Notes: generated from the sequence alone by a model not told the origin. Numbered from the stretch's first letter, positions 1 through 6,248 are shown. The stretch is 7,880 nt of DNA from Streptosporangiaceae bacterium (GCA_030039095.1 JASHQP010000603.1:1-7880), one strand, 5' to 3'. A program made the numbers and translations.

Positions 1-654
1 GTCCTGGTCTGCGGGCGCCCAGCCCTCCTGGCGGTCAGCCGCCCAGCCCTCCTGGCCGGAGTCCCAGCCGACGCCGCCCTCCCAGCTCTCTCGCGCGTCA
101 GGAGTCCAGACGTAAGCCGGGATGGGACTCCAGCTGCCACCGGGCTCGGGTCTTGCCTCGAGCATGGGCGGCTGCTGCGCGACCGGAGGCTGCTGCACAA
201 CCGGAGGCTGCTGCACAACCGGGGGCTGCTGGACAACCGGGGGCTGCTGGACGAAAGGCGGTGGCCGGCGGGCCGCGGGCGGCTGCTGCGGGGCCTGCGC
301 CGTCGCCGGGGAGGGCAGCGGGGTAAGGAACCCGGCCGTCTGAACCGGGGAGGTGTAGGTAGCGGTAATGGCCAGCGGGCGGCCGGCCGGACCACCCGCC
401 CTGTCGCGGCGACGGCCCAGGCGGCCTGCCAGGTCAACCGCGTGCACGACGATCAGCACCACGCCGAACAGAAGCCCGCAGATCGCCAGGATCTCGCCGA
501 GCTCAGCGAGCCCGTGGCCGTGATGCCGCGACTTCAGCCCCAGCGCCGAGCCGACAATGACCAGCAGCAGCCCGGAGACGAGCAATGCCGCGCCGACAAC
601 GGTCAGGCCCATGACGATGCGCATGCGCTGCTGAGCCACCGAGCCCGACCTCAC
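1..654 (-). CDS. Two-helix membrane protein with QQPP hexapeptide repeats and Trp-rich tail (3' end outside window)
   Basis: I do not recognise a named family. The reading frame is open from the left edge to a GTG at 654; in-frame ATG codons at 624 and 612 are alternative starts, and none has a clear Shine-Dalgarno, so the start is uncertain. Counting from ATG 624, residues about 4-28 and 44-63 are hydrophobic and form two predicted membrane helices separated by a His/Lys-containing loop. After a basic stretch the rest is Pro/Ala/Gln-rich: five consecutive hexapeptides of the type VVQQPP, then a segment with Trp every 6-8 residues ending in repeated QEGWA. The tail is probably extracytoplasmic or a protein-binding platform; that is inference. 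The gene follows the FrnE-like gene on the same strand but a strong hairpin separates them, so it probably has its own promoter. The stop codon is not in the window. Confidence 0.8.
   Translation of the reverse strand, partial: MRSGSVAQQRMRIVMGLTVVGAALLVSGLLLVIVGSALGLKSRHHGHGLAELGEILAICGLLFGVVLIVVHAVDLAGRLGRRRDRAGGPAGRPLAITATYTSPVQTAGFLTPLPSPATAQAPQQPPAARRPPPFVQQPPVVQQPPVVQQPPVVQQPPVAQQPPMLEARPEPGGSWSPIPAYVWTPDARESWEGGVGWDSGQEGWAADRQEGWAPADQD
16..56 (-). repeat. 17-base direct repeat, 24-base period, encoding QEGWA octapeptides
   Basis: The 17-base string at 16-32 recurs exactly at 40-56, 24 bases apart, which is eight codons. The encoded units read QEGWAADR and QEGWAPAD. Earlier Trp residues (VWTPD, ESWEGG, GWDSG) have similar spacing, so these look like the conserved end of a degenerate Trp-repeat array that may continue beyond the left edge. 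Confidence 0.75.
166..255 (-). repeat. Five tandem 18-base units encoding (V/F)(V/A)QQPP
   Basis: Five in-frame units of 18 bases lie end to end. The middle three are nearly identical (VVQQPP); the first starts FV and the last VA. Differences are mostly third-position changes (CCC/CCT, GTC/GTG). Because the unit is a multiple of three, gain or loss of copies would lengthen or shorten the protein tail without a frameshift. Confidence 0.9.
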
Positions 655-670
655 CGCCCAACCATCGCAT

Positions 671-715
671 GCACGACAAGGGCCCGCAACCGATCTGTAC
701 CGGTATACGTCGTGC
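671..715. promoter_or_regulatory. Inverted repeat in leader of the 1-654 gene
   Basis: GCACGAC at 671-677 is exactly complementary to GTCGTGC at 709-715, and the 31-base interval contains the perfect palindrome TACCGGTA at 698-705. It sits just upstream of the start region of the minus-strand membrane-protein gene and downstream of the terminator hairpin, where a promoter and operator are expected. No convincing -35/-10 pair was found, so the function is an inference. Confidence 0.35.
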
Positions 716-753
716 GGGGAAAAGGCTCTCCTGCCACGGTAATCGCTCCTGGC

Positions 754-782
754 AATGGCCGGGGCGCCGGCGCCCCGCCATT
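754..782 (-). terminator. Bulged GC hairpin, probable terminator of the FrnE-like gene
   Basis: GGGGCGCC/GGCGCCCC at 761-776 is a perfect 16-base palindrome. Pairing extends through C760-G777 and, past one bulged C, through AATGG/CCATT, giving about 14 base pairs in all. It begins 24 bases after the stop codon of the 806-1447 gene and before the next gene on the same strand. There is no U-run, which is common for actinobacterial terminators. Confidence 0.65.
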
Positions 783-805
783 GACGCAAGCCCTGCCGAC
801 CTGGC

Positions 806-1447
806 TCAGGTGCCGCTCAGTGAGTCCCAGGCCTGCCTCAGTGCCTGCGCAAACGTCTGGCCGGGCTGCGCGCCGGAGACGCCGTACTTGCCGCCGAGCA
901 CGCAGAACGGAACCCCGCTGATCCCCAGCTGCCTGGCCTCTTCCTCGTCGGCCCGCACGTCGCCCGAGAAGCTGCCGTTCTGCAGCGCCTGCCGGGCACC
1001 GTCCGGCTCGAGGCCCGCGTCTGCCGCCAGGCCGACGAGCGCATCCTGGCCGAACACGGACCGGCCCTGGCCGAAGTAGGCGTGATAGAGCCCGTTCGCC
1101 ACCTCCTGCTGCACTCCCTGCTCGCGGCCGTAGTGGACGAGCCGGTGCGCGTCGAAGGTGTTTCCCATCGCACGGTCCACCGTGAAATCCAGCCCCTCGG
1201 CCTCGGCCAGCGCGGCCACTCGCTCCTCGGCCTGCCGTGCCTGGGCCTGGCTCATGCCGTACTTGCTGGCCAGCACGTCAAGGATCGGGGTCGCCCGGCC
1301 TTCCGGGATCGAGGGGTCGAGCTCGAACGAGCGGTACACCACCTCGACCTCATCGCGGTGCTCGAAATCGTCGAGCGCCCGGGAGAAGCGGGCGTTGCCG
1401 ATGTAGCACCACGGGCAGACGATGTCGGCCCAGATGTCCACGCGCAT
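806..1447 (-). CDS. FrnE/DsbA-family thiol-disulfide oxidoreductase
   Basis: This 213-aa protein has the thioredoxin-fold architecture of the DsbA/FrnE family, typically a little over 200 aa. Near the N-terminus MRVDIWADIVCPWCYIG gives the strand and the CPWC redox centre (Cys11, Cys14) followed by YIG, as in FrnE. A helical insertion follows (about residues 45-145, including NTFDAHRL at 97-104). The cis-proline loop is GISGVPF (Pro180), then GVSGAQ at 189-194, both FrnE hallmarks. No signal peptide is visible, so it should be cytoplasmic and catalyse thiol-disulfide exchange or isomerisation; the substrate is unknown. FrnE of Deinococcus has been tied to oxidative stress tolerance, and family members also occur in polyketide clusters. 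Start: the frame extends upstream to 1498, but ATG 1447 has a near-perfect SD and begins the conserved domain. It is transcribed divergently from the Imm-like gene. Confidence 0.93.
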   Translation of the reverse strand: MRVDIWADIVCPWCYIGNARFSRALDDFEHRDEVEVVYRSFELDPSIPEGRATPILDVLASKYGMSQAQARQAEERVAALAEAEGLDFTVDRAMGNTFDAHRLVHYGREQGVQQEVANGLYHAYFGQGRSVFGQDALVGLAADAGLEPDGARQALQNGSFSGDVRADEEEARQLGISGVPFCVLGGKYGVSGAQPGQTFAQALRQAWDSLSGT

Positions 1448-1452
1448 TGGAT

Positions 1453-1459
1453 TCCTCCC
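1453..1459 (-). promoter_or_regulatory. Strong Shine-Dalgarno fixing the FrnE-like start
   Basis: On the minus strand GGGAGGA lies 5 bases before ATG 1447. It selects this ATG over the upstream in-frame ATG at 1498, which would add 17 residues with no family resemblance. Confidence 0.85.
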
Positions 1460-1500
1460 GGACTCCCGCCGCCCAGTTTCCGTGGTCAACACGAACATAT

Positions 1501-1514
1501 GGAACGGATGTTCC
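1501..1514. promoter_or_regulatory. GGAAC-N4-GTTCC dyad, candidate LexA (SOS) box
   Basis: The perfect inverted repeat GGAACGGATGTTCC lies between the divergent FrnE-like and Imm-like genes, 53 bases upstream of the first and 10 upstream of the second. From memory, LexA boxes of Gram-positive bacteria have the core GAAC-N4-GTTC (Bacillus consensus CGAACRNRYGTTYC; mycobacterial TCGAAC-N4-GTTCGA). This site fits the Bacillus form at every position except the first base. A further half-site, CGAACATATG, lies at 1492-1501. It overlaps a possible minus-strand -10 region (TATGTT, 1499-1494). LexA control is a hypothesis. Confidence 0.4.
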
Positions 1515-1524
1515 GCCGCGGTTC

Positions 1525-1968
1525 ATGGACCGCGTAATGGGCAGGGTTTACGCTCGGCACGTGCTTCGCTTTCTGTTCATCGTCGCGATGCTCGGCACCT
1601 GGTTCATGCCGCTGATCATTGCGGCGCTGTACAAACTGCCGCACCAGGGCTCGATCGCGGTGCTGTCCCTGGCGCTCGGCTGGACCGGGGTGGGCTGGCT
1701 GGCTGCCCTCATCATCGCGGTGGGCGGGGCGATCAGGGCCACCCGGCCCGCGCTGGCCGGCCACGTGCAGCCGGAGGCTGCGCCGCAGGCCCCTGCCTAC
1801 GCAACGGCAATGCCGAGGACCCCGGCCCAGTCAGCCTGGCCCAGCGTTCCCACGGCCCCTGAGCGTGTCCAGTCCCCGCAGCGAGCGCAGCCCTCCGAAC
1901 GGGCCCAGGCTCCCGAGCAGACCCAGGCCCCACCGGCTCCGCCGTCGTGGCCCGACAATCCTCGCTGA
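1525..1968 (+). CDS. Superinfection-immunity (Imm-like) family membrane protein with Pro/Ala/Gln tail
   Basis: The 147-aa product has two predicted membrane helices, about residues 14-36 and 43-70. Between and within them are WFMPLIIA (26-33) and LGWTGVGW (51-58), the signature layout of the small membrane family named for phage T4 Imm (Pfam Imm_superinfect). T4 Imm blocks DNA entry of superinfecting phage; most bacterial chromosomal members are uncharacterised, so that role should not be assumed here. Residues 71-147 are a low-complexity Pro/Ala/Gln tail with repeated RAQ/AQAP elements, absent from the minimal family domain. The start is uncertain: ATG 1525 and ATG 1537 lack an SD, and GTG 1561 is preceded by TACGCT (1549-1554) with TGGACC 17 bases further up, which could give a leaderless start right at the first helix. 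It is divergent from the FrnE-like gene; TrpB2 follows 157 bases downstream. Confidence 0.85.
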   Translation: MDRVMGRVYARHVLRFLFIVAMLGTWFMPLIIAALYKLPHQGSIAVLSLALGWTGVGWLAALIIAVGGAIRATRPALAGHVQPEAAPQAPAYATAMPRTPAQSAWPSVPTAPERVQSPQRAQPSERAQAPEQTQAPPAPPSWPDNPR

Positions 1969-2096
1969 CCCTTGGCACCCCCGGCTATCTGCCGGTGTGG
2001 CCACGAAGGGCGGAATCGCGCCCGGGCAGCCCGCTGGCCAGGGCACTTTCTCCGGAGCCGGGGTCTCCGCTAGCGTTGCGTTCAGGCCCGTTGTCT

Positions 2097-2110
2097 TGGT
2101 TCCGCAACCA
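2097..2110 (+). repeat. Small hairpin just before the trpB2 ribosome binding site
   Basis: TGGTT (2097-2101) pairs with AACCA (2106-2110) over a CCGC loop, ending two bases before the G-run of the SD. The stem is only five pairs and may be chance. The rest of 1969-2125 shows no clear promoter to me. Confidence 0.25.
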
Positions 2111-2125
2111 TTGGGGGAGAACTCG

Positions 2126-3487
2126 ATGGATCGTCAGGTCAAGTACACGCTGCAGGAATCTGAGATGCCACGGGAGTGGTACAACGTCATCGCGGACCTG
2201 CCCGCGCCGCCGCCTCCGCCGCTGCACCCGGGCACCCGCGAGCCGGTGGGCCCCGACGACCTCGCACCGCTGTTCCCGGCCGCGCTGATCGCGCAGGAGG
2301 TGTCGCCGGACCGGTACATCCCGATCCCCGACGACGTGATCGACGTCTACCGGCTGTGGCGGCCCACCCCGCTGTTCCGGGCGCGCCGGCTGGAGAAGGA
2401 CCTCGGCACCCCGGCCCGGATCTACTACAAGTACGAGGGCGGCAGCCCGGCGGGCTCGCACAAGCCCAACACCGCGGTCCCGCAGGCCTACTACAACGCG
2501 GCCGAGGGCATCACGAAGCTGACCACGGAGACCGGCGCCGGCCAGTGGGGCAGCGCGCTCGCGTTCGCGTCCGCGCTGTTCGGCCTGGAGCTCCAGGTGT
2601 GGATGGTCCGCGCCTCCTACGACCAGAAGCCGTACCGCAAGCTGCTGATGCAGACCTACGGGGCGACCGTGTACCCAAGCCCGTCCAAGGAGACGAACGC
2701 CGGGCGGGCCATCCTCGCCGAGCACCCGGACTCCACCGGCAGCCTCGGCATCGCGATCAGCGAGGCCGTCGAGGTGGCGGCCACCAACGCGGACACCCGT
2801 TACTCGCTGGGCAGCGTCCTCAACCACGTGCTGCTGCACCAGACGGTCATCGGTGAGGAAGCGATCAAGCAGCTCGCGCTCGCCGGCGACACGCCGGACG
2901 TGATCGTCGGCTGCACCGGCGGCGGGTCCAACTTCGGCGGGCTGGTGTTCCCGTTCCTGCGGGAGAAGCTGGCCGGCCGGATCAACCCGGTGATCCGCGC
3001 GGTCGAGCCCGCCGCGTGCCCGTCGTTCACCCGCGGCGTGTACGCCTACGACTTCGGCGACACCGCGGGCATGACCCCGCTGCTGAAGATGCACACGCTC
3101 GGGCACGAGTTCATCCCGGACCCGATCCACGCGGGCGGGCTGCGCTACCACGGCATGTCGCCGCTGCTGTCGCACATCTACGAGCTGGGGCTGATCGAGG
3201 CGGTCGCCAAGCCGCAGTCGGAGTGCTTCGCCGCGGGGCTGCGGTTCGCCAGGACCGAGGGCATCGTGCCCGCGCCGGAGCCCACGCACGCGGTGGCTGC
3301 GTGCATCGAGGAGGCGCTGCGCTGCAAGGAGACCGGCGAGGAGAAGGTCATCCTCACCGCGCTGTGCGGGCACGGGCTCCTGGACCTGCAGGCGTACGGG
3401 GACTACCTGGCCGGCGAGCTGAAGGACTACGAGCTCGGTGAGCAGCAGGTCGAGGCGGCGCTGGCCGGGCTGCCCGCCGGAGTGTGA
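2126..3487 (+). CDS. trpB2: TrpB2-type PLP-dependent tryptophan synthase beta-like enzyme
   Basis: The 453-aa protein is of the TrpB2 (TrpB-related) branch, longer than the roughly 400-aa canonical TrpB because of its N-terminal extension. It would condense indole with serine, or related beta-replacements, using pyridoxal phosphate in the cytoplasm. Visible elements: [13 protein letters not shown] (78-90), substrate-side start of the fold; GSHKPNTA (110-117), with Lys113 the predicted Schiff-base lysine; TETGAGQWG (134-142), with Glu135 matching the catalytic Glu of Trp[12 protein letters not shown] (262-272), the PLP-phosphate loop; [12 protein letters not shown] (378-389); and CGHGLLD (414-420), where canonical TrpB has a Ser-containing motif. 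SD GGGGGAG (2113-2119) lies 6 bases before ATG 2126, although the frame is open from 1619. No trpA, trpC or other trp genes adjoin it, so it may salvage indole rather than work in a standard TrpAB complex. Confidence 0.95.
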   Translation: MDRQVKYTLQESEMPREWYNVIADLPAPPPPPLHPGTREPVGPDDLAPLFPAALIAQEVSPDRYIPIPDDVIDVYRLWRPTPLFRARRLEKDLGTPARIYYKYEGGSPAGSHKPNTAVPQAYYNAAEGITKLTTETGAGQWGSALAFASALFGLELQVWMVRASYDQKPYRKLLMQTYGATVYPSPSKETNAGRAILAEHPDSTGSLGIAISEAVEVAATNADTRYSLGSVLNHVLLHQTVIGEEAIKQLALAGDTPDVIVGCTGGGSNFGGLVFPFLREKLAGRINPVIRAVEPAACPSFTRGVYAYDFGDTAGMTPLLKMHTLGHEFIPDPIHAGGLRYHGMSPLLSHIYELGLIEAVAKPQSECFAAGLRFARTEGIVPAPEPTHAVAACIEEALRCKETGEEKVILTALCGHGLLDLQAYGDYLAGELKDYELGEQQVEAALAGLPAGV

Positions 3488-3508
3488 CCTGGCGCGGTGC
3501 CGGGGTTA

Positions 3509-3545
3509 CGTGCCGAACGCCACCCGTGCCGAATCGCGATATAAG
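3509..3545 (+). promoter_or_regulatory. Possible promoter/operator of the 3583 gene
   Basis: CGTGCCGAA occurs at 3509-3517 and again at 3525-3533, 16 bases apart. It is followed by TATAAG at 3540-3545, one mismatch from the -10 consensus and in an A/T-richer patch about 38 bases before ATG 3583. No matching -35 at 16-19 bases was found. The repeats could be activator sites replacing a -35. Confidence 0.35.
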
Positions 3546-3582
3546 CTCACCGCGATGTGATGGCAGTTTCTGAAAGGCGTCC

Positions 3583-4422
3583 ATGATGGCCCTGTTCCGC
3601 TCCCGTTCCCACGACGACAAGGTGCTGTGGAGCCTGACCAAGGCCATCCGGTTGCTGCTGCCGGCCGATCCCGGCTTCGACCGGATGCTCGACGCCTGCC
3701 AGCAGTACCAGCCCTCGGCCCGGCCATCCCGGATGAACCACGACTGGATCTGCGCCGACGGCCAGCACTTCCGCGTGCACGACGCGAACGCCGTGAGCCC
3801 GGACCTGGCCGCGCAGGCGGGCCTGCCCGGCGACATCACGTGCGTGTTCTACGTCGACTGGGACGGGGCGGAACTCGGGCTCAGCCAGCAGCAGCGCAGG
3901 CAGCTCGCCGAGCCGTACCGGGAGAAGGCCTCCTACGTGCTCGGCGGCCTGGCGGCCCGCTTCGGCGGGTTGTGGGCGCCGCATCCCCCGGAGATGACGC
4001 AGCCGCTGCGGGCCTACGTGTACACGGTCAGCCAGATCGACGCGGCGGGGCTGCTCGGCATGGCGTCGCAGTACGCGCCGGGGTTCGGGCTGGGTGAGCC
4101 GCGCAGCGACCAGGTGATCGCGCTGCGCGGCGACCTGCCCTCGCGGGTGCAGTACTTTCCGCCGTACTCCGCGGCGGTGCCGAAGTCGGCCCTGGTCGCA
4201 GGCCCGGGCGCGCCCGCGGTCCTGGACCCGTCCTGGTCGGACGACGACACCGGGGTGATCGTCGTAGGGGCGGATCAGCCCGCCGCCGGGGCCGACCCGG
4301 CCGTGGCGCGCGCGGTGGGAACCGTGGCCCTGGGGCTGGCGGCGCGGACCGGCGGGGTGTGCGTGGATGCGTTCGGGTTCCGGGTCCGAGTCTCCGCCGA
4401 CCTGGTCATCCGCGCTGCCTGA
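3583..4422 (+). CDS. Hypothetical soluble protein, 279 aa
   Basis: I do not recognise this protein. The coding frame has the expected GC-rich third positions and a plausible SD (GAAAGG, 3572-3577) 5 bases before ATG 3583; ATG 3586 is an equally possible start. There is no signal peptide or membrane helix, so it should be cytoplasmic. Features: basic N-terminus (FRSRSHDDK), segment NHDWICADGQHFRVHD (52-67), a strand-like ITCVFYVDWDGAELGL (85-100), a helical QQQRRQLAEPYREKASYVLGG (102-122), and a hydrophobic C-terminal part with GVIVVGA (224-230) and TGGVCVDAFGF (256-266). It is convergent with the T7SS gene pair, with only 26 bases between stop codons. That adjacency allows the idea of an immunity or accessory role, but immunity genes normally share the effector's strand, so this is weak. 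Confidence 0.85.
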   Translation: MMALFRSRSHDDKVLWSLTKAIRLLLPADPGFDRMLDACQQYQPSARPSRMNHDWICADGQHFRVHDANAVSPDLAAQAGLPGDITCVFYVDWDGAELGLSQQQRRQLAEPYREKASYVLGGLAARFGGLWAPHPPEMTQPLRAYVYTVSQIDAAGLLGMASQYAPGFGLGEPRSDQVIALRGDLPSRVQYFPPYSAAVPKSALVAGPGAPAVLDPSWSDDDTGVIVVGADQPAAGADPAVARAVGTVALGLAARTGGVCVDAFGFRVRVSADLVIRAA

Positions 4423-4452
4423 CGGTCATCATCCGCGCTGGCTGAGGGTCAG
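4407..4452. repeat. 23-base imperfect tandem duplication across convergent gene ends
   Basis: Bases 4407-4429 match 4430-4452 at 20 of 23 positions. The first copy contains the TGA of the plus-strand gene (4420-4422) and the second contains the TCA that is the stop of the minus-strand T7SS gene (4449-4451). Each copy therefore carries both a forward TGA and a reverse stop. Confidence 0.8.
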
Positions 4453-5933
4453 AAGATGCTGTCCCACACGTGCGACACGGTGTGGCCGATGTCCGAGCCG
4501 AGGTGCACGAAGTCCTGGCCGGTCTCGACCCCGGCGTTTCCGATGCCGTCGAGCACGCCGAGGGCGACGCCGTATTTGTGAATGTCGCCGCCCCAGTTCT
4601 CCTGGAACAGGTGGGTGGCGAAGTCCCCGACGCCGACGGCCACGATGCCGCCGACCAGGACGCCGCCCGCGGCGGCCACGGCCCCGCCGACGGCCAGGCC
4701 GCCGACCGCGAGACCGCTGACGACCTCGGTTCCGCCGAGCGCACCGGCTACCGCGCTTCCGGTGAACGCGCCAGCGGCCAGCGAGGCAACGTTCGCGCCG
4801 GCCTGCTCGGGTATCGCCACCGCCAGCGACTGGCCGTCGGCCGTCGCGCCCTGCACGCCCAGGTAGGTGCCGCCCGCCGCGGCCAGCACGTCGAGCACCG
4901 GGATGTCCTTGCCGAAGTCGGCGAGCTTGGCGAGCACGCTGTCCGCGCCGTCGTCGGCACCGTCCGCACCGGCGTCCGCCGGATTGACCGAGGTCTCCCC
5001 GCTCTTGCGCAGCTCGGCAAGCTGGGTGTTCACGAACTTCGTGACGTCGCCCACGCGGACGTCGAGCGCCTGGAACACCTTGGTGTTGATCTTCTCGGCC
5101 GCATTCAGGGCCCGGTTGTCCGACACGACCGTGGACAGCGACGACTTGATGTCGCTCAGCAGGTTGTCGGGTATCACGGTGTCGTTGCCCAGCTTCGCCT
5201 GCAGCTTGAGAATCGCGTCCCTGGCAGTCGTGAGCGATGACCTGGCGTCCGCCAGCCTGTCCCCGGCCACCCGGGAGGCCGCCGCCGGCGCCGCCATGAG
5301 ATCGCCGAGCAGGTCGCCGACGGTGAGGTCGTCACCGGGGTTCATCCCGTCGGTGCCGGTCTCCGTGGTGCTCTTGGTCCCGCTGGTCGTGGGCGCGACG
5401 ATCTGGCGGCCGGTTGCGGCGAGCGCGCCCGCCGCCGTGCTGCGAGCCTTCTGGGCCTGCTGCATGACGTCCGCGTAGAACTTCTGGTACCAGTTCGCCC
5501 ACTCCTGCATCTCTTGCTCTTTGGCGTTGGCGGGCGGGCCAAAGCAGACCTCGGGGGGCTCTCCGTCCGGGCCGATCGTCACCTCGTGCGCCGCCGCCGC
5601 GTTCGCCGCCGCCTCGAGCTCCGACTCGAGCGTCGACAGGTTGACCGCGAGCCAGTCCACGATTTGGCCCACCTGGTCGGTTGCCAGGCCAACCGCCCGG
5701 GCGGTCTGCGAATCCTTGCTCCAGGACGCGGTGAACGCCGATGCGGCCGCTCCCTGCCAGCCCGCCGTGTTCACCAGCTGGTGGACCTGGCCGTCGAGCG
5801 CGTCCGCCACCGCGTCCATCTTCGGCGCGTATCCGTACAGGGTTCCGGCGAGGGCCGCGAGGCCGTTGATGTTGCCGCCCACCCAGTCGTGGGAGAACGG
5901 AGCGAGTGGCTTGAGCCCGAGAGCGGTCGTCAT
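4449..5933 (-). CDS. Large WXG-type type VII secretion substrate, possible membrane-active effector
   Basis: This 494-aa protein starts with a helical domain of WXG100/LXG style: helices flank the turn AGWQGAAASAF, where Trp59-x-Gly61 is the WXG motif. Further helices (about 70-115, 136-178, 215-245, 255-312) are rich in Ala and charged residues, followed by a low-complexity Asp/Ala/Gly linker (318-331). Residues about 380-436 are a long Gly/Ala/Val-rich hydrophobic stretch with GxxxG spacing, like glycine-zipper membrane-inserting segments. The C-terminal 58 residues (GDFATHLFQENWGGD... to VWDSIF) form a compact, His- and Gly-containing end like those of T7SS-linked polymorphic toxins. The start ATG 5933 lies 6 bases after the stop of the 102-aa partner gene, so the two are probably co-translated and co-exported. 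A pore-type toxin is an inference; a structural or surface role is possible. Confidence 0.85.
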   Translation of the reverse strand: MTTALGLKPLAPFSHDWVGGNINGLAALAGTLYGYAPKMDAVADALDGQVHQLVNTAGWQGAAASAFTASWSKDSQTARAVGLATDQVGQIVDWLAVNLSTLESELEAAANAAAAHEVTIGPDGEPPEVCFGPPANAKEQEMQEWANWYQKFYADVMQQAQKARSTAAGALAATGRQIVAPTTSGTKSTTETGTDGMNPGDDLTVGDLLGDLMAAPAAASRVAGDRLADARSSLTTARDAILKLQAKLGNDTVIPDNLLSDIKSSLSTVVSDNRALNAAEKINTKVFQALDVRVGDVTKFVNTQLAELRKSGETSVNPADAGADGADDGADSVLAKLADFGKDIPVLDVLAAAGGTYLGVQGATADGQSLAVAIPEQAGANVASLAAGAFTGSAVAGALGGTEVVSGLAVGGLAVGGAVAAAGGVLVGGIVAVGVGDFATHLFQENWGGDIHKYGVALGVLDGIGNAGVETGQDFVHLGSDIGHTVSHVWDSIF

Positions 5934-5939
5934 CGCCGT

Positions 5940-6248
5940 TCACACCTGCCCTTGCCCGCCGATGGTGTGGATGAGCTGCGTCAGGTTTTCCTCGGTGCGC
6001 TCGTAGTTGTCGTGCGCCGCCGACAGCTTGGCGCCGTGGTTGCCGATCACCGCCGCCATCTGCTGGTGCAGGGCACCGACCAGCTTGACCGCGGCGTCCA
6101 TGGCGGCATCGATGTCGCCGTCGCCGCCGTCAGGAACGGCCGGGCCGCCGTCCGGCATGATCGCCTCAAAGGTGTCGGACTGGCGGTCGAAGACCGTCGC
6201 CGTATCCGCCAATTCGGACAGAACTACCTGGAATCCGCCAGCGCTCAC
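5940..6248 (-). CDS. Small T7SS substrate/partner (EspC- or WXG100-sized)
   Basis: The 102-aa product is predicted to be a helical hairpin: N-terminal helix around residues 6-30, a Pro/Gly/Asp-rich turn (32-45), then a long helix 46-96. Near the end, Tyr82-Glu-Arg-Thr-Glu86 fits the YxxxD/E type VII export signal. It lacks a WXG in the turn, so it resembles the EspC-like or actinobacterial DUF families of about 100 aa that accompany large ESX substrates more than EsxA proper. Start choice matters: the frame runs upstream to 6494, but that extension is Arg/Ala/Gly-rich with no helix pattern, whereas GTG 6248 has a strong GAGGAG SD. The gene leads a two-gene unit with the 494-aa protein. The partners probably form a heterodimer for export; that is inferred from the ESX paradigm. 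Confidence 0.85.
   Translation of the reverse strand: MSAGGFQVVLSELADTATVFDRQSDTFEAIMPDGGPAVPDGGDGDIDAAMDAAVKLVGALHQQMAAVIGNHGAKLSAAHDNYERTEENLTQLIHTIGGQGQV

Noticed and set aside
166..255. CRISPR-like repeat array
   Set aside because: The units are 18 bases, directly adjacent without spacers, and in frame with a protein; this is a coding tandem repeat.
122..343. Gly/Cys/Thr-rich 73-aa plus-strand frame with repeats
   Set aside because: It is the antisense reading of the QQPP repeat array; the minus-strand frame gives a coherent membrane protein.
442..1079. Overlapping plus-strand frames of 136-159 aa
   Set aside because: They run antisense to the membrane-protein and FrnE-like genes and across the terminator hairpin, with low-complexity Arg/Pro/Ala content.
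1448..1498. N-terminal 17-residue extension of the FrnE-like protein from ATG 1498
   Set aside because: The downstream ATG 1447 has a near-perfect SD at 5 bases and begins the conserved thioredoxin strand; the extension would overlap the probable promoter.
1985..3373. 462-aa open frame on the minus strand
   Set aside because: It lies antisense to the well-supported trpB2, is dominated by Arg/Gly/Val/Leu, and has no recognisable domain; long antisense frames are expected in GC-rich DNA.
4470..5240. 256-aa plus-strand frame
   Set aside because: It is the antisense shadow of the 494-aa T7SS protein.
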